Shown one piece after another: positions 53,824 to 62,587 of a stretch of DNA of 64,000 bases (the stretch's first letter is position 1; each line of letters starts with the position of its first letter). The stretch comes from CAWBBA01 sp963741625. GTDB lineage: Bacteria > Desulfobacterota > Desulfomonilia > Desulfomonilales > Desulfomonilaceae. Location: the NCBI GenBank assembly GCA_963741625.1, contig CAVUIT010000009.1:372001-436000 (forward strand), read 5' to 3'. The position numbers and the translations under genes are program-made. Under the pieces are notes generated by a model. That model was not told where the DNA came from. It ran no database searches and worked only from the letters and a program-made list of their open reading frames with translations.

Positions 53824-54255
53824 TCACTGCTCCTCCACTGTGCCGCCCGCAGCCTCAATCTTCGATCGGGCCGCCGAACTCACCCTCTGGACCTTTATAT
53901 TATATGCGCCGGCTACGTCACCGTCCGCCAGAAGCTTTACCGGCCCTTGTCGTTTTATCATGCCCTTTTCCCGGAGTAACTCGGGCGTTATCTCAGTACC
54001 CGCTTCAAACTGGGAGAGGTCCTTGAGGTGAACAATGTTGTAATGAATTTTGAAGGTATTGGTAAAACCCTTCTTCGGAAGGCGCCTTTGTAGGGGCATC
54101 TGGCCACCCTCGAAGCCTGGCGACACTCCGCCGCCGGAGCGGGACTTCTGCCCCTTGTGCCCTTTTCCGCACGTCTTGCCAAGCCCTGAGGATTCTCCAC
54201 GGCCCACTCGCTTGCTCTTCTTATTATCAGGACTCTGTAGGTTCGAAAGCTTCAT
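53824..54255 (-). CDS. rplO: 50S ribosomal protein L15
   Basis: A 143-residue L15: MKLSNLQSPDNKKSKRVGRG, the Gly-rich KTCGKGHKGQKSRSGGGVSP and FEGGQMPLQRRLPKKGFTN. Normal length, between rpmD and secY. Confidence 0.96.
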   Translation of the reverse strand: MKLSNLQSPDNKKSKRVGRGESSGLGKTCGKGHKGQKSRSGGGVSPGFEGGQMPLQRRLPKKGFTNTFKIHYNIVHLKDLSQFEAGTEITPELLREKGMIKRQGPVKLLADGDVAGAYNIKVQRVSSAARSKIEAAGGTVEEQ

Positions 54256-54278
54256 CTATATCTCCAGTAGGCGCCCAA

Positions 54279-54458
54279 TCATTCCGCGACTTCTTCTAGT
54301 TCCACCAAATGGCTCACCTTTAGGACCATCCCACGGACCTCGGGAGAATCCTGCAAAAGACGACTCTGATGGAGTTTCTTCAGCCCGAGACCGCGCACTG
54401 TTTCTCGCTGCGGTTTGGTGGATTTGATGGTGCTTCTCTTCAATGTCACCTTAAGCAT
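54279..54458 (-). CDS. rpmD: 50S ribosomal protein L30
   Basis: A 59-residue L30: MLKVTLKRSTIKSTKPQRET, VRGLGLKKLHQSRLLQDSPE and VRGMVLKVSHLVELEE. Start ATG 54458 fits the family; an in-frame ATG at 54467 (MPLMLKV) is an alternative that is closer to the GAGAGG sequence. Either start overlaps the rpsE end. Confidence 0.93.
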   Translation of the reverse strand: MLKVTLKRSTIKSTKPQRETVRGLGLKKLHQSRLLQDSPEVRGMVLKVSHLVELEEVAE

Positions 54459-54990
54459 TAGGGGCATTTTCCTCTCCCTTGTCCTGATCTTCTTCAGAAA
54501 GCCCCAGCTTGCCGAGCTTCTTAGCAATTTGCTGCTGTGTCCGGAGGCCTTTTAATCCTTCAAAAGTTGCCTTCACCACGTTGTGGGGATTATTCGTGCC
54601 AATGCACTTGGTAAGGATGTCGCGGATTCCCACTGCTTCCATGACAGCACGAACCGCACCGCCAGCGATAACTCCGGTTCCGGATCCGGCCGGCTTCATG
54701 AACACTTTGGCTGCACCGTATTGGCCGGTAATCTCATGGGGGACTGTGCCGTTGACGATAGGCACCTCCACCAGTGAGGATTTGGCGCGATCCACCCCTT
54801 TGCGTATAGCCTCGGGAACCTCATTGGCTTTGCCCAAACCAAATCCCACACGGCCTTGTCCGTCTCCAACAACGACCACTGCGCTGAAGGAAAATCTCCT
54901 CCCGCCTTTGACCACCTTGGCCACACGATTCAGATGGACCACCCGGTCCTTCAATTCTCCTTCAGCAGACATATCGGATCTATTGAGCAA
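54451..54990 (-). CDS. rpsE: 30S ribosomal protein S5
   Basis: A 179-residue S5: VHLNRVAKVVKGGRRFSFSA, VVVGDGQGRVGFGLGKANEV, and GTGVIAGGAVRAVMEAVGIR. A TTG at 54990 lies 6 nt after AGGAGG and is the likeliest start; the ATG at 54972 (MSAEGELKDR) is the alternative. Short acidic C-terminal tail overlaps rpmD. Confidence 0.96.
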   Translation of the reverse strand: MLNRSDMSAEGELKDRVVHLNRVAKVVKGGRRFSFSAVVVVGDGQGRVGFGLGKANEVPEAIRKGVDRAKSSLVEVPIVNGTVPHEITGQYGAAKVFMKPAGSGTGVIAGGAVRAVMEAVGIRDILTKCIGTNNPHNVVKATFEGLKGLRTQQQIAKKLGKLGLSEEDQDKGEENAPNA

Positions 54991-55008
54991 GCGCTTCCTC
55001 CTTAGCTC

Positions 55009-55377
55009 CTAAAAGTCCAGACCCCCATCACGGGCGCCGTCGGCCAAAGCCTTGACCTTGCCGTGATACAGGTAAGGACCCCTGTCGAAAACTACTTTCA
55101 CTATGTTTAGCTCTTTGGCCCTGGACGCGATCCGTTTGCCTACTTCACGGGCCGTATCTGCGTTAAAGGGATCTCCCAGTTTCTTGCGAAAATCCTTGTC
55201 GAGCGTGGACGCTTGAACCAGGGTAACACCATTTCGATCATCGACGATCTGGGCAAAAATGTTCCTGTTGGACCGAAAAACCGACAGGCGTGGGCGCTCC
55301 TGGTTGTGACCGACTCTAAAACGTACCCGCCGGGTTCTCTTCTTTCTGGAAGCCGACTTTTCCGTGCCACTGGCCAT
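55009..55377 (-). CDS. rplR: 50S ribosomal protein L18
   Basis: A 122-residue L18: RRVRFRVGHNQERPRLSVFR, SNRNIFAQIVDDRNGVTL and VVFDRGPYLYHGKVKALADG. Binds 5S rRNA with L5 and L25. Start ATG 55377 (MASGTEKSAS) after GGAGAGG; the frame extends 17 codons upstream into rplF-side sequence without support. Confidence 0.96.
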   Translation of the reverse strand: MASGTEKSASRKKRTRRVRFRVGHNQERPRLSVFRSNRNIFAQIVDDRNGVTLVQASTLDKDFRKKLGDPFNADTAREVGKRIASRAKELNIVKVVFDRGPYLYHGKVKALADGARDGGLDF

Positions 55378-55447
55378 TCTATATTTCCTCTCCAACGCCG
55401 GCGAGCCGTCCCCACTCTTCAGGGACATTCAAGAGCCGGCACCAAAG

Positions 55448-55987
55448 CTATTTCGCTCCAGCTTTCCCGACCTTACGCCGGATCTGTTCACCGAGATAAC
55501 GGATCCCCTTGCCTCTGTAAGGTTCAGGTTTGCGAACCCTTCGGATGATCGCAGCCATCTCACCGACCTGTTGTTTATCGATTCCCCGGACGTGAATGAT
55601 GGTATTCTTCTCGACTTCCACCGACAGGCCATCAAGGAGCGCCACCACTACAGGATTGGAATAGCCGACGCTCAGCGTGACCGATTCGTTACCCGCTTCA
55701 GCCCGGTACCCAACTCCCTGTATCTCAAGCGATTTTGTGAAGCCCGAGGTCACCCCGGTGACCATATTCTGGATGAGCGTTCTTGTCAGCCCATGCATTG
55801 CCCGGCATTTCCGATGGTCTTCAACCGCCGACACCCGGATGTGAGACCCGTCAATGTCAACCCTGACCAAGTCCGAAAACGACATGCTCAGCGCACCCTT
55901 GGGCCCTTCAACCTTTAGGGTTGGGGGGGTGAGGGTGATTTTGACCTTTTCAGGTATCGCTATAGGGGCCTTGCCTATTCTTGACAT
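55448..55987 (-). CDS. rplF: 50S ribosomal protein L6
   Basis: A 179-residue L6: MSRIGKAPIAIPEKVKITL, GVTSGFTKSLEIQGVGYRAE and the C-terminal EPYRGKGIRYLGEQIRRKVG. Located near the factor-binding site of the 50S subunit. Confidence 0.97.
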   Translation of the reverse strand: MSRIGKAPIAIPEKVKITLTPPTLKVEGPKGALSMSFSDLVRVDIDGSHIRVSAVEDHRKCRAMHGLTRTLIQNMVTGVTSGFTKSLEIQGVGYRAEAGNESVTLSVGYSNPVVVALLDGLSVEVEKNTIIHVRGIDKQQVGEMAAIIRRVRKPEPYRGKGIRYLGEQIRRKVGKAGAK

Positions 55988-56012
55988 TAGTAAAGCTCCT
56001 GAATTACTACCA

Positions 56013-56417
56013 TTACCAAACGCTGCAAAGCACCTCGCCTCCGATTCGGCGCCGCTTCGCTTCTTTGTCGGTCATAACTCCTTGAGAGGTGGAAAGGATA
56101 AGCATTCCCACTCCACCGTGGCTCTTCAGGGTATGGTCATGGCCCACGTAAACTCTTCGACCGGGTTTGGAAACCCGGGCCAGTCCTTCGATGACACATA
56201 GGGTCTCATCATCGAACCGGAGAGTCAATTTCAGGACACCCTGCTTATTCTTCGCAGACCGTATGACCTTATATTTCTTTACGTATCCTTCCTCTTTCAG
56301 GATCTGGGCGACACCGATCTTGAGGTTGGAGGCAGGAATCGTAACTTGTTCCTTGCGTGCTTGCCTGGCGTTGCGGATACGAGTCAACATGTCCGCTATG
56401 GGGTCAGTCATGCTCAT
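56013..56417 (-). CDS. rpsH: 30S ribosomal protein S8
   Basis: A 134-residue S8: MTDPIADMLTRIRNARQARK, VARVSKPGRRVYVG-like region (GLARVSKPGRRVYVGHD) and GVGMLILSTSQGVMTDKEAK. Binds the 16S central domain; the usual translational repressor of the spc operon. ATG 56417 follows TAGGAG. Confidence 0.97.
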   Translation of the reverse strand: MSMTDPIADMLTRIRNARQARKEQVTIPASNLKIGVAQILKEEGYVKKYKVIRSAKNKQGVLKLTLRFDDETLCVIEGLARVSKPGRRVYVGHDHTLKSHGGVGMLILSTSQGVMTDKEAKRRRIGGEVLCSVW

Positions 56418-56429
56418 TTCAGCAGTCTC

Positions 56430-56615
56430 CTACCAACTCGATTTGACCATGCCGGGGACATGGCCTTTAAGGGCCTCGTTCCTCAGGCATATCCGGCACA
56501 ACTTAAACTTCCGATAGTAGGCCCTTGGCCGCCCGCAAATCTGGCATCGATTGTACTGCCTAACTCCGAACTTCTGAGGCCTTTCAGCCTTTACCATCAT
56601 CGATATCTTAGCCAC
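56430..56615 (-). CDS. rpsZ: 30S ribosomal protein S14, zinc-binding type
   Basis: A 61-residue short S14 with two CxxC zinc pairs (CQICGRPRAYYRKFKLCRIC) and C-terminal GHVPGMVKSSW. The short, zinc-ligated form (type Z), not the long form of E. coli. Between rplE and rpsH. Confidence 0.96.
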   Translation of the reverse strand: MAKISMMVKAERPQKFGVRQYNRCQICGRPRAYYRKFKLCRICLRNEALKGHVPGMVKSSW

Positions 56616-56640
56616 GCTCCCTCCTTAGAGGAAAAGAAAT

Positions 56641-57183
56641 CTATTTTCTGAACGGGATCCCCAAATTCCCCAACAATTCTCGGGCTTCCTCGTCCGTCGT
56701 TGCGGAAGTTACGATGGTAACATTCATCCCCCGGATCTTTTCAATCTTGTCGTAATCGATCTCAGGGAAAATGATCTGCTCCTTGATTCCCATGGAGAAA
56801 TTGCCTCGGCCGTCGAACCCTCGCGGGTTTACTCCCCGGAAGTCACGCACCCGCGGCAGAGCCACGTTGATAAGCTTGTCGAGGAAATGGTACATGTTGT
56901 CCCGTCTTAGGGTGACTTTGCAGCCGATGGTCATCCCTTCCCGCAGCTTGAAGGTAGCTATTGACTTGCGCGCTTTCCGCATCACCGCTAACTGGCCTGA
57001 AATGACTGTCATCTCCTGTTGAGCGCTTTCCAGGATCTTCGCATTCTGAATCGCCTCGCCCAGCCCCATGTTTATCACGACCTTCTTGAGGCCGGGAACT
57101 TGCATGGGGTTCTTGTACTTGAACCGATCCATCAGAGCCGGTACAACAGATTTCAGGTAAAATTCTTTCAGCCTCGACGCCAT
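56641..57183 (-). CDS. rplE: 50S ribosomal protein L5
   Basis: A 180-residue L5: NPMQVPGLKKVVINMGLGEA, RKSIATFKLREGMTIGCKVT, and VRDFRGVNPRGFDGRGNFSM. Binds 5S rRNA and contacts the P-site tRNA. Confidence 0.97.
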   Translation of the reverse strand: MASRLKEFYLKSVVPALMDRFKYKNPMQVPGLKKVVINMGLGEAIQNAKILESAQQEMTVISGQLAVMRKARKSIATFKLREGMTIGCKVTLRRDNMYHFLDKLINVALPRVRDFRGVNPRGFDGRGNFSMGIKEQIIFPEIDYDKIEKIRGMNVTIVTSATTDEEARELLGNLGIPFRK

Positions 57184-57196
57184 GAGATTGTTCCTT

Positions 57197-57517
57197 CTAA
57201 CTGTCTAATTGCTCTTCACACTTCTTGCAATACCTAACTCTGTGGCCGTCATCGAGAGTTCTGACGCCCGCCCTTGAGGGTTTGGAGCACTTGGGACAAA
57301 CCAGCATCAACTTTGAAAGTTTTATGGGGGCTTCCTTTTCGATGATGCCGCCTTGTTGGCCGGCAGATCCCCCGGCTCTCGTGTGGCGCTTGACGAAATT
57401 CAGTCGCTCCACCAAGGCCGCGTCCTTTTCTTTGAAAATCTTGAGGACCTTACCCTGTCTCCCCTTCTCCTTCCCTGCGAGCACCTTCACTTTGTCGTTC
57501 TTCTTAATGTGAGACAT
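57197..57517 (-). CDS. rplX: 50S ribosomal protein L24
   Basis: A 106-residue L24 with the KOW motif (VKVLAGKEKGRQGKVLKIFK) and C-terminal CxxC pairs (CPKCSKPSR ... YCKKCEEQ), giving a possible zinc site. Start ATG 57517, GGAGG 10 nt upstream. Confidence 0.96.
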   Translation of the reverse strand: MSHIKKNDKVKVLAGKEKGRQGKVLKIFKEKDAALVERLNFVKRHTRAGGSAGQQGGIIEKEAPIKLSKLMLVCPKCSKPSRAGVRTLDDGHRVRYCKKCEEQLDS

Positions 57518-57519
57518 GT

Positions 57520-57888
57520 TCAAAGGACCTCCGGAGCCAGGGACACAATCTTCATAAACTTCTTGGCTCTCAACTCTCGAGCCACCGGACCGAAAATGCG
57601 AGTGCCGATGGGCTCCATCTGATTATTGATCAGGACAGCGGAATTGTCGTCAAAACGGATGTAGGACCCATCCTGGCGTCGGACGGCCCGTCGAGTACGC
57701 ACCACAACCGCTTTATGGACCTCGCCCTTCTTGACCTTAGAATTAGGAATAGCCTCCTTTACGGAAACTACCACCACATCGCCGACGCTGGCATACTTCC
57801 GCCTGGTTCCGCCGAGAACTTTGATACAGTAAAGTTCTTTCGCCCCGGAATTGTCCGCGACGGCCATGCGGGTCTGCTGTTGAATCAT
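57520..57888 (-). CDS. rplN: 50S ribosomal protein L14
   Basis: A 122-residue L14: MIQQQTRMAVADNSGAKELY, VGDVVVVSVKEAIPNSKVKK, FDDNSAVLINNQMEPIGTRI. ATG 57888 overlaps the rpsQ stop (ATGA) and has GGAGGTGCTTC upstream; the longer frame is not supported. Confidence 0.97.
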   Translation of the reverse strand: MIQQQTRMAVADNSGAKELYCIKVLGGTRRKYASVGDVVVVSVKEAIPNSKVKKGEVHKAVVVRTRRAVRRQDGSYIRFDDNSAVLINNQMEPIGTRIFGPVARELRAKKFMKIVSLAPEVL

Positions 57889-58172
57889 GAAGCACCTCCG
57901 GGCAACGGCGCCTCCTTGACGACCTTGCTGACACGCCAATTCTTATGACGACTCAGCGGACGGGTCTCCACGATCATCACCTCGTCGCCGATGCGGCAAC
58001 GGTTATCTTCATCGTGGGCCATAAATCGTTTTCTGCGTCGGACAAATTTCTTGTAGACCGGATGGATCACCGTGCGGCTGACTTCAACCACGACAGTCTT
58101 GTCCATTTTGTTGCTAATCACCACGCCGGTCCGGACCTTGCGTTGCTTTCTGGTTTCAGAGGAGTTCGTCAT
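57885..58172 (-). CDS. rpsQ: 30S ribosomal protein S17
   Basis: A 95-residue S17: RTGVVISNKMDKTVVVEVSR, HPVYKKFVRRRKRFMAHDED, IVETRPLSRHKNWRVSKVVK. ATGA overlaps at both ends (rpmC, rplN). Confidence 0.97.
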   Translation of the reverse strand: MTNSSETRKQRKVRTGVVISNKMDKTVVVEVSRTVIHPVYKKFVRRRKRFMAHDEDNRCRIGDEVMIVETRPLSRHKNWRVSKVVKEAPLPGGAS

Positions 58173-58363
58173 GCTGACGCCTCCTTTTCTCCGATAATGG
58201 TCTTCACCCGGGCAATATCCCTTCGCAGTTTCCTGAGGCGTGCGGTCTTATCCAACTGACCGGTCGCGTGTTTGAAACGAAGTCTAAATTCCTCTTCGCG
58301 AAACTCTTTCTCTTTCCCGGCCAGCTCGTCCACGGAAAGATCCCTTAGTTCTCGTGGCTTCAT
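58169..58363 (-). CDS. rpmC: 50S ribosomal protein L29
   Basis: A 64-residue coiled-coil L29: MKPRELRDLSVDELAGKEKE, FRLRFKHATGQLDKTARLRK, DIARVKTIIGEKE. Near the peptide exit tunnel. Overlaps rplP and rpsQ by 4 nt each. Confidence 0.97.
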   Translation of the reverse strand: MKPRELRDLSVDELAGKEKEFREEEFRLRFKHATGQLDKTARLRKLRRDIARVKTIIGEKEASA

Positions 58364-58776
58364 GTCAGCTCCTCACGAATCACGAATCGGGACTTGATAG
58401 GCAGCTTCCTGGCTGCAAGACGAAAGGCTTCGCGTGCTACTTCTGCGGGAACGCCCTCCATCTCGTACATGATCTTCCCGGGTTTGACCACAGCCACCCA
58501 CTCTTCCGGAGCCCCTTTGCCTTTGCCCATGCGAGTCTCGGCAGGTTTCTTTGTGATGGGCTTGTCCGGAAACAGACGTATCCAGATTTTGCCGCCCCTT
58601 TTCACGTGGCGTGTCATGGCGACTCGGCCTGCCTCGATCTGCCGTGCCGATATCCATCCGGGAGCCATGGCCATGAGTCCGAATTCGCCAAAGGAAACAC
58701 GGGTCCCCTTGAGGGGCTGGCCCCTCATGCGACCTTTCTGTCTTTTCCTATATTTGACTTTCTTTGGGGCAAGCAT
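58360..58776 (-). CDS. rplP: 50S ribosomal protein L16
   Basis: A 138-residue L16: MLAPKKVKYRKRQKGRMRGQ, FGEFGLMAMAPGWISARQIE, RMGKGKGAPEEWVAVVKPGK. Organises the tRNA sites of the 50S subunit. Confidence 0.97.
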   Translation of the reverse strand: MLAPKKVKYRKRQKGRMRGQPLKGTRVSFGEFGLMAMAPGWISARQIEAGRVAMTRHVKRGGKIWIRLFPDKPITKKPAETRMGKGKGAPEEWVAVVKPGKIMYEMEGVPAEVAREAFRLAARKLPIKSRFVIREELT

Positions 58777-58777
58777 G

Positions 58778-59422
58778 TTACTTCTCCGCTGCGGTGCTCT
58801 TGATCAACTCACCCTTGAAGATCCAAACTTTCACGCCGATTACGCCGTAGGTCGTGGATGCCTGGGCGAATCCATAATCAATGTCAGCTCTCAGGGTGTG
58901 CAATGGCACTCTGCCTTCCCGATACCACTCGCGTCTCGCCATTTCCGCGCCTCCGAGACGTCCTGCGGTCGCGATTCGGATGCCTTTGGCTCCAGACTTC
59001 AAAGCACTCGAAACGGATTTCTTCATGGCCCGGCGGAAGGCAATACGCCTCTCAAGTTGCTGAGCGACATTCTCTGCGACAAGTTGGGCATCAATCTCCG
59101 GTTTGCGGATCTCTTTGATGTCTACGACGACATCCTTCTGGGTCATTCGGAGGATCTCGCGGCGCAGCTTCTCAATCTCGCTTCCCTTGGGACCAATAAC
59201 AATGCCGGGACGCGCCGTGTGAATGATAAGTCGAATCTTACCCGCAGCTCGCTCGATTTCTATCTTTGATATGCTGGCCTGGGCAAGTCGCTTTTTAACA
59301 AAATCCCGAAGCCTGAGATCCTCAATCAGAAAATCACCGTAATCCTTCTGGGAATACCATCGAGAATCCCACGTGCGGGTAACGCCGAGCCGAAATCCGA
59401 TAGGATGTACCTTTTGTCCCAA
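58778..59422 (-). CDS. rpsC: 30S ribosomal protein S3
   Basis: A 214-residue S3: MGQKVHPIGFRLGVTRTWDS, the KH domain (IVIGPKGSEIEKLRREIL) and GVIGVKVWIFKGELI. Part of the mRNA entry channel and its helicase site. Confidence 0.97.
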   Translation of the reverse strand: MGQKVHPIGFRLGVTRTWDSRWYSQKDYGDFLIEDLRLRDFVKKRLAQASISKIEIERAAGKIRLIIHTARPGIVIGPKGSEIEKLRREILRMTQKDVVVDIKEIRKPEIDAQLVAENVAQQLERRIAFRRAMKKSVSSALKSGAKGIRIATAGRLGGAEMARREWYREGRVPLHTLRADIDYGFAQASTTYGVIGVKVWIFKGELIKSTAAEK

Positions 59423-59496
59423 GATAACCCTCCTGAGGGTTGGATGAGGATTCGGTCTAAACTAACGCGGCTGCCCGGATCCTCTGTGTTGAAATG

Positions 59497-59829
59497 CTAT
59501 TTTTCTTTCAGCGCTACGCAGATATGACTCGTTCGTTTGCGTATGCGTGTGGCTCGTCCCATGGCCCGTGGGCTCCATCGCTTGGCCGTAGGCCCCTCGT
59601 CCACTGTGATCCTGCTTATGAAGAGCTTATCTTCATCAACCCCGCTGGACTGAGACGCGTTGCCTATCGCGGATCGAAGCACTTTTCTAATCATGGCCGC
59701 AGCTTTTTTAGGAGTAAACTGAAGCGTGGCAAGAGCCGCTTCCGCCCCCATTCCGCGTACCAAATCCGCCACCAACCTGGCCTTACGGGCGGAGATGTGC
59801 GCATATTTCAGCGTTGACGCCCACTCCAT
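59497..59829 (-). CDS. rplV: 50S ribosomal protein L22
   Basis: A 110-residue L22: AKYAHISARKARLVADLVRG-like (LKYAHISARKARLVADLVRG), TPKKAAAMIRKVLRSAIGNA and the tunnel-lining loop near SPRAMGRATRIRKRTSHI. Start overlaps the rpsS stop region. Confidence 0.97.
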   Translation of the reverse strand: MEWASTLKYAHISARKARLVADLVRGMGAEAALATLQFTPKKAAAMIRKVLRSAIGNASQSSGVDEDKLFISRITVDEGPTAKRWSPRAMGRATRIRKRTSHICVALKEK

Positions 59830-60113
59830 TACTTTCTCCCCTTCTTGGTTTTCCTATCCCCGGAATGGCCGTGAAAGGTGCGGGTAGGAGAGAACTCGCC
59901 AAGCTTGTGGCCAACCATGTTTTCAGTAACGAACACGGGGATGAATTTCTTGCCGTTGTGAACCGCGAAAGTGAGGCCTACCATATCGGGAATAATCGTC
60001 GACCGCCGCGACCAGGTTTGGACAACCTTCCGAGAACCGGTCTCCCGGGCCTGCATAACTTTCCTCAGCACGTGGTCGTCTACGAAAGGACCCTTGTGTA
60101 CCGAACGGGGCAT
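59829..60113 (-). CDS. rpsS: 30S ribosomal protein S19
   Basis: A 94-residue S19: MPRSVHKGPFVDDHVLRKVM, RRSTIIPDMVGLTFAVHNGK, FVTENMVGHKLGEFSPTRTF. ATG 60113 has AAGGAAG 8 nt upstream. Confidence 0.97.
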   Translation of the reverse strand: MPRSVHKGPFVDDHVLRKVMQARETGSRKVVQTWSRRSTIIPDMVGLTFAVHNGKKFIPVFVTENMVGHKLGEFSPTRTFHGHSGDRKTKKGRK

Positions 60114-60118
60114 TGCAA

Positions 60119-60944
60119 TCACTTCCTTCGTTTAAGGATGAATCTGTCAGAGGTCTTGCCTCGCTTGCGGGTCTTGTACCCTTTGGTCGGGACGCCCCAT
60201 GGAGTGACGGGGTGGCGCCCTCCCGAAGTCCGACCTTCTCCTCCGCCGTGGGGATGATCAACCGGATTCATCACAACTCCACGGACCTTGGGGCGGCGGC
60301 CCAGGAGGCGAGTCCTACCCGCTTTCCCCAGGGAAATCTTTTCATGATCCACGTTGCCCACCTGACCCACAGTCGCGCGACAACGGTCCAGGATCATGCG
60401 AACTTCGCCCGAGGGAAGCTTGACCTGCGCATAGCCTTTTTCCTTGGCCATCAACTGACCGTAAGCCCCCGCGGAACGTATGATCTGGCCGCCCTTGCCG
60501 ATCTTCATCTCTACGTTGTGCACCATCGTTCCCAAGGGGATGTTCTTCAAGGGGAGGCAGTTTCCCGGTTTGATGTCCACCCGATCGCCGGCAACCACAG
60601 AGTCCCCTACTTTCACGCTCTGGGGCCAGATAATGTAACGCTTGTCCCCATCTGCGTAGTTGATAAGGGCCAAATGTGCGCTTCGATTGGGGTCTGTACT
60701 CTACATTTACCACCTTGCCGGGCACATCGTTCTTGTCTCGCTTGAAATCGACCACGCGAAACCGCCGCTTGTGTCCTCCACCACGGTGTCGGACCGTTAT
60801 TCTGCCGTTGTTGTTGCGGCCGCCTGTCTTGCTCGTTCCTTGCACCAGGGCCTTGAGAGGTTCACGCGTGGTTATCTCTTCAAAGGTCAACACCGTCTGA
60901 AACCTGATGCCGGGAGATGTCGGCTTGTATTTCTTGATGCCCAT
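60119..60944 (-). CDS. rplB: 50S ribosomal protein L2 (one apparent frameshift)
   Basis: L2 is essential and lies at the peptidyl transferase centre. The N-terminal part from ATG 60944 (MGIKKYKPTSPGIRFQTVLT ... VVNVEY) and the C-terminal part (NYADGDKRYIIWPQSVKVGD ... VMNPVDHPHGGGEGRTSGGR) are in different frames. Removing the base at 60695 (an A on the minus strand after TAC) gives the conserved VEYDPNRSAHLALINYADG. Corrected length is 274 residues, normal. A real break in this single-copy essential gene is unlikely, so I read this as a sequence error. Confidence 0.93.
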
Positions 60945-61035
60945 GAATCAGTCCTTGACTCTATTTGGGTCCGTGTCGGTCCATGCTGAGCGATTAGCCC
61001 TCTCTAGCACGCGACCCGACAGTGGAAACCCGGAT

Positions 61036-61327
61036 CTAAACTCCTTCAAAATAGTCCACTCGATTGCCTTCTTTAAGCGTTACGATCGCTTTCTTCCAAT
61101 GTTTGCGCCGGCCAACCGACTTGCCAAGTCTCTTACGCTTTCCGAGGCGATTCTGAGTCCGGACAGACAGGACCGTCACCTTGAAAAGCTTCTCAACGGC
61201 CTTCTTAATCTCGGACTTGTTGGCCGCAAGTGCGACCTCGAAAATGAGCTGATTGTTCTCATCTTTGAGGGTAGAGCCCTTTTCAGTAACAATGGGCCGT
61301 CGGACAATCTTGTACTCTTCCGAGCAT
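61036..61327 (-). CDS. rplW: 50S ribosomal protein L23 (one apparent frameshift after the start codon)
   Basis: The frame ending at TAG 61036-61038 reads KIVRRPIVTEKGSTLKDENN, FEVALAANKSEIKKAVEKLF and VLSVRTQNRLGKRKRLGKSV, a clear L23 ending in VDYFEGV. No start codon exists in this frame after the upstream stop. The rplD stop overlaps an ATG at 61327-61325 (TGATG). Dropping one base just after it gives MSEEYKIVRRPIV, the expected start. As written the gene is 292 nt, one more than a multiple of three. Read as a sequence error. Confidence 0.88.
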
Positions 61328-61953
61328 CAGCCCAACCTCTCATGTATTCTTGGGACCGCAGCCTCGAGGACGACGAGACGGTCGAAACGAAGCAGGTCAT
61401 AGACGTTGAGCCCCTCTATGGGGAGCACAAGGACCTGGTAAAGGTTTCTTGATGACCGCAGCAGGGTCTCGTCCTTTTCAGCGGTTACGAAAAGGATCTT
61501 TTTAGCTTCCAACCCCATTGTCTTCATAATATCTACGAAGACCTTGGTCTTGGGAGCGTCCAATTCGATCTTATCGATCACAGTGAGCTGGTCGTCTTTT
61601 AGCTTGGCAGTCAGGACTGATCTTAGGGCAGCCTTTCGCATTTTCTTGGGAAGGGAGAAAGCATACGAGCGAGGCTTAGGGCCGAAAATGGTCCCACCTC
61701 CAACCCAGATTGGCGACCGGTTGGTCCCTGCTCGAGCCCTTCCTGTCCCTTTCTGCCGCCAAGGCTTCTTTCCACCCCCTGATATCTCTCCTCGGGTCTT
61801 GGTAGAGGCGGTACCGCTTCGGCGCTTGGCTAATTGCCACACTATCACCCTTTGCACCAACGTGTCCCGGATTTCCGCGTTGAACACGGTGTCGTCCAAC
61901 TCAATGGAGTTAACCTTTTCGCCTTTTTGGTTGATCACGTCTACCGAGGCCAT
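61327..61953 (-). CDS. rplD: 50S ribosomal protein L4
   Basis: A 208-residue L4: RRSGTASTKTRGEISGGGKK, PWRQKGTGRARAGTNRSPIW (the tunnel loop) and SLPKKMRKAALRSVLTAKLK. In many bacteria L4 represses the S10 operon. TGATG overlaps link it to rplC and rplW. Confidence 0.97.
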   Translation of the reverse strand: MASVDVINQKGEKVNSIELDDTVFNAEIRDTLVQRVIVWQLAKRRSGTASTKTRGEISGGGKKPWRQKGTGRARAGTNRSPIWVGGGTIFGPKPRSYAFSLPKKMRKAALRSVLTAKLKDDQLTVIDKIELDAPKTKVFVDIMKTMGLEAKKILFVTAEKDETLLRSSRNLYQVLVLPIEGLNVYDLLRFDRLVVLEAAVPRIHERLG

Positions 61954-62558
61954 CAGCTTTTCCTTATCAGGACGATCGCCCCTCTTGCTCCGGGGACGGG
62001 GCCTTTCAGAAAGATCAGATTTTCGTCAGGCCGTACTTCCACTACTTTCACGCTGGGGGCTGTCACTCGGACTCCACCCATTCTGCCCGGCATTTTTTTC
62101 CCTTTGAAAATACGCGAGGGCCAGGCGCATTGTCCGACGGACCCGGGTATCCGGTGTGAACGAGAGCCGTGAGTTTCGCGGCCTCCTCCAAAATTCCACT
62201 TCTTGATGACCCCGGCGAATCCCTTGCCTTTACTGGTTCCTATTACTTTTACAATATCCCCTGCATTGAAGATATCCGCCCTAATTTCCTGCCCGATTTC
62301 TATTGCGTCCGAGTCATCGGTGGGGAATTCCTTCAATACCTTGAACGGTGGCGTTCCGGCCTTCTGAAATTGCCCTAAAAGAGGCTTGATAACCTTATGT
62401 GCCTTTGCAAGGGAGTACCCGAGCTGAATCCTAGAATCACTTTTCTTCTGGATCACCGTGCACGGACCGGCCTCTACTACAGTGACTCCCATGGCATGGC
62501 CGGATTCGTCAAAGATCTGTACCATTCCAAGTTTTTTCCCGATCATTCCCTGAACCAT
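61953..62558 (-). CDS. rplC: 50S ribosomal protein L3
   Basis: A 201-residue L3: MVQGMIGKKLGMVQIFDESG, VIGTSKGKGFAGVIKKWNFG and RETHGSRSHRIPGSVGQCAW. Start ATG 62558 has AAGGAG 6 nt upstream; the longer frame to 62591 overlaps rpsJ without support. Confidence 0.97.
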   Translation of the reverse strand: MVQGMIGKKLGMVQIFDESGHAMGVTVVEAGPCTVIQKKSDSRIQLGYSLAKAHKVIKPLLGQFQKAGTPPFKVLKEFPTDDSDAIEIGQEIRADIFNAGDIVKVIGTSKGKGFAGVIKKWNFGGGRETHGSRSHRIPGSVGQCAWPSRIFKGKKMPGRMGGVRVTAPSVKVVEVRPDENLIFLKGPVPGARGAIVLIRKS

Positions 62559-62587
62559 GTTCAGCTCCTTACCGATCCGGGGCTTCC

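Noticed and set aside
60119..60944. Two overlapping separate L2-like genes
   Set aside because: They are the two halves of one L2 joined by a single-base shift at 60695.
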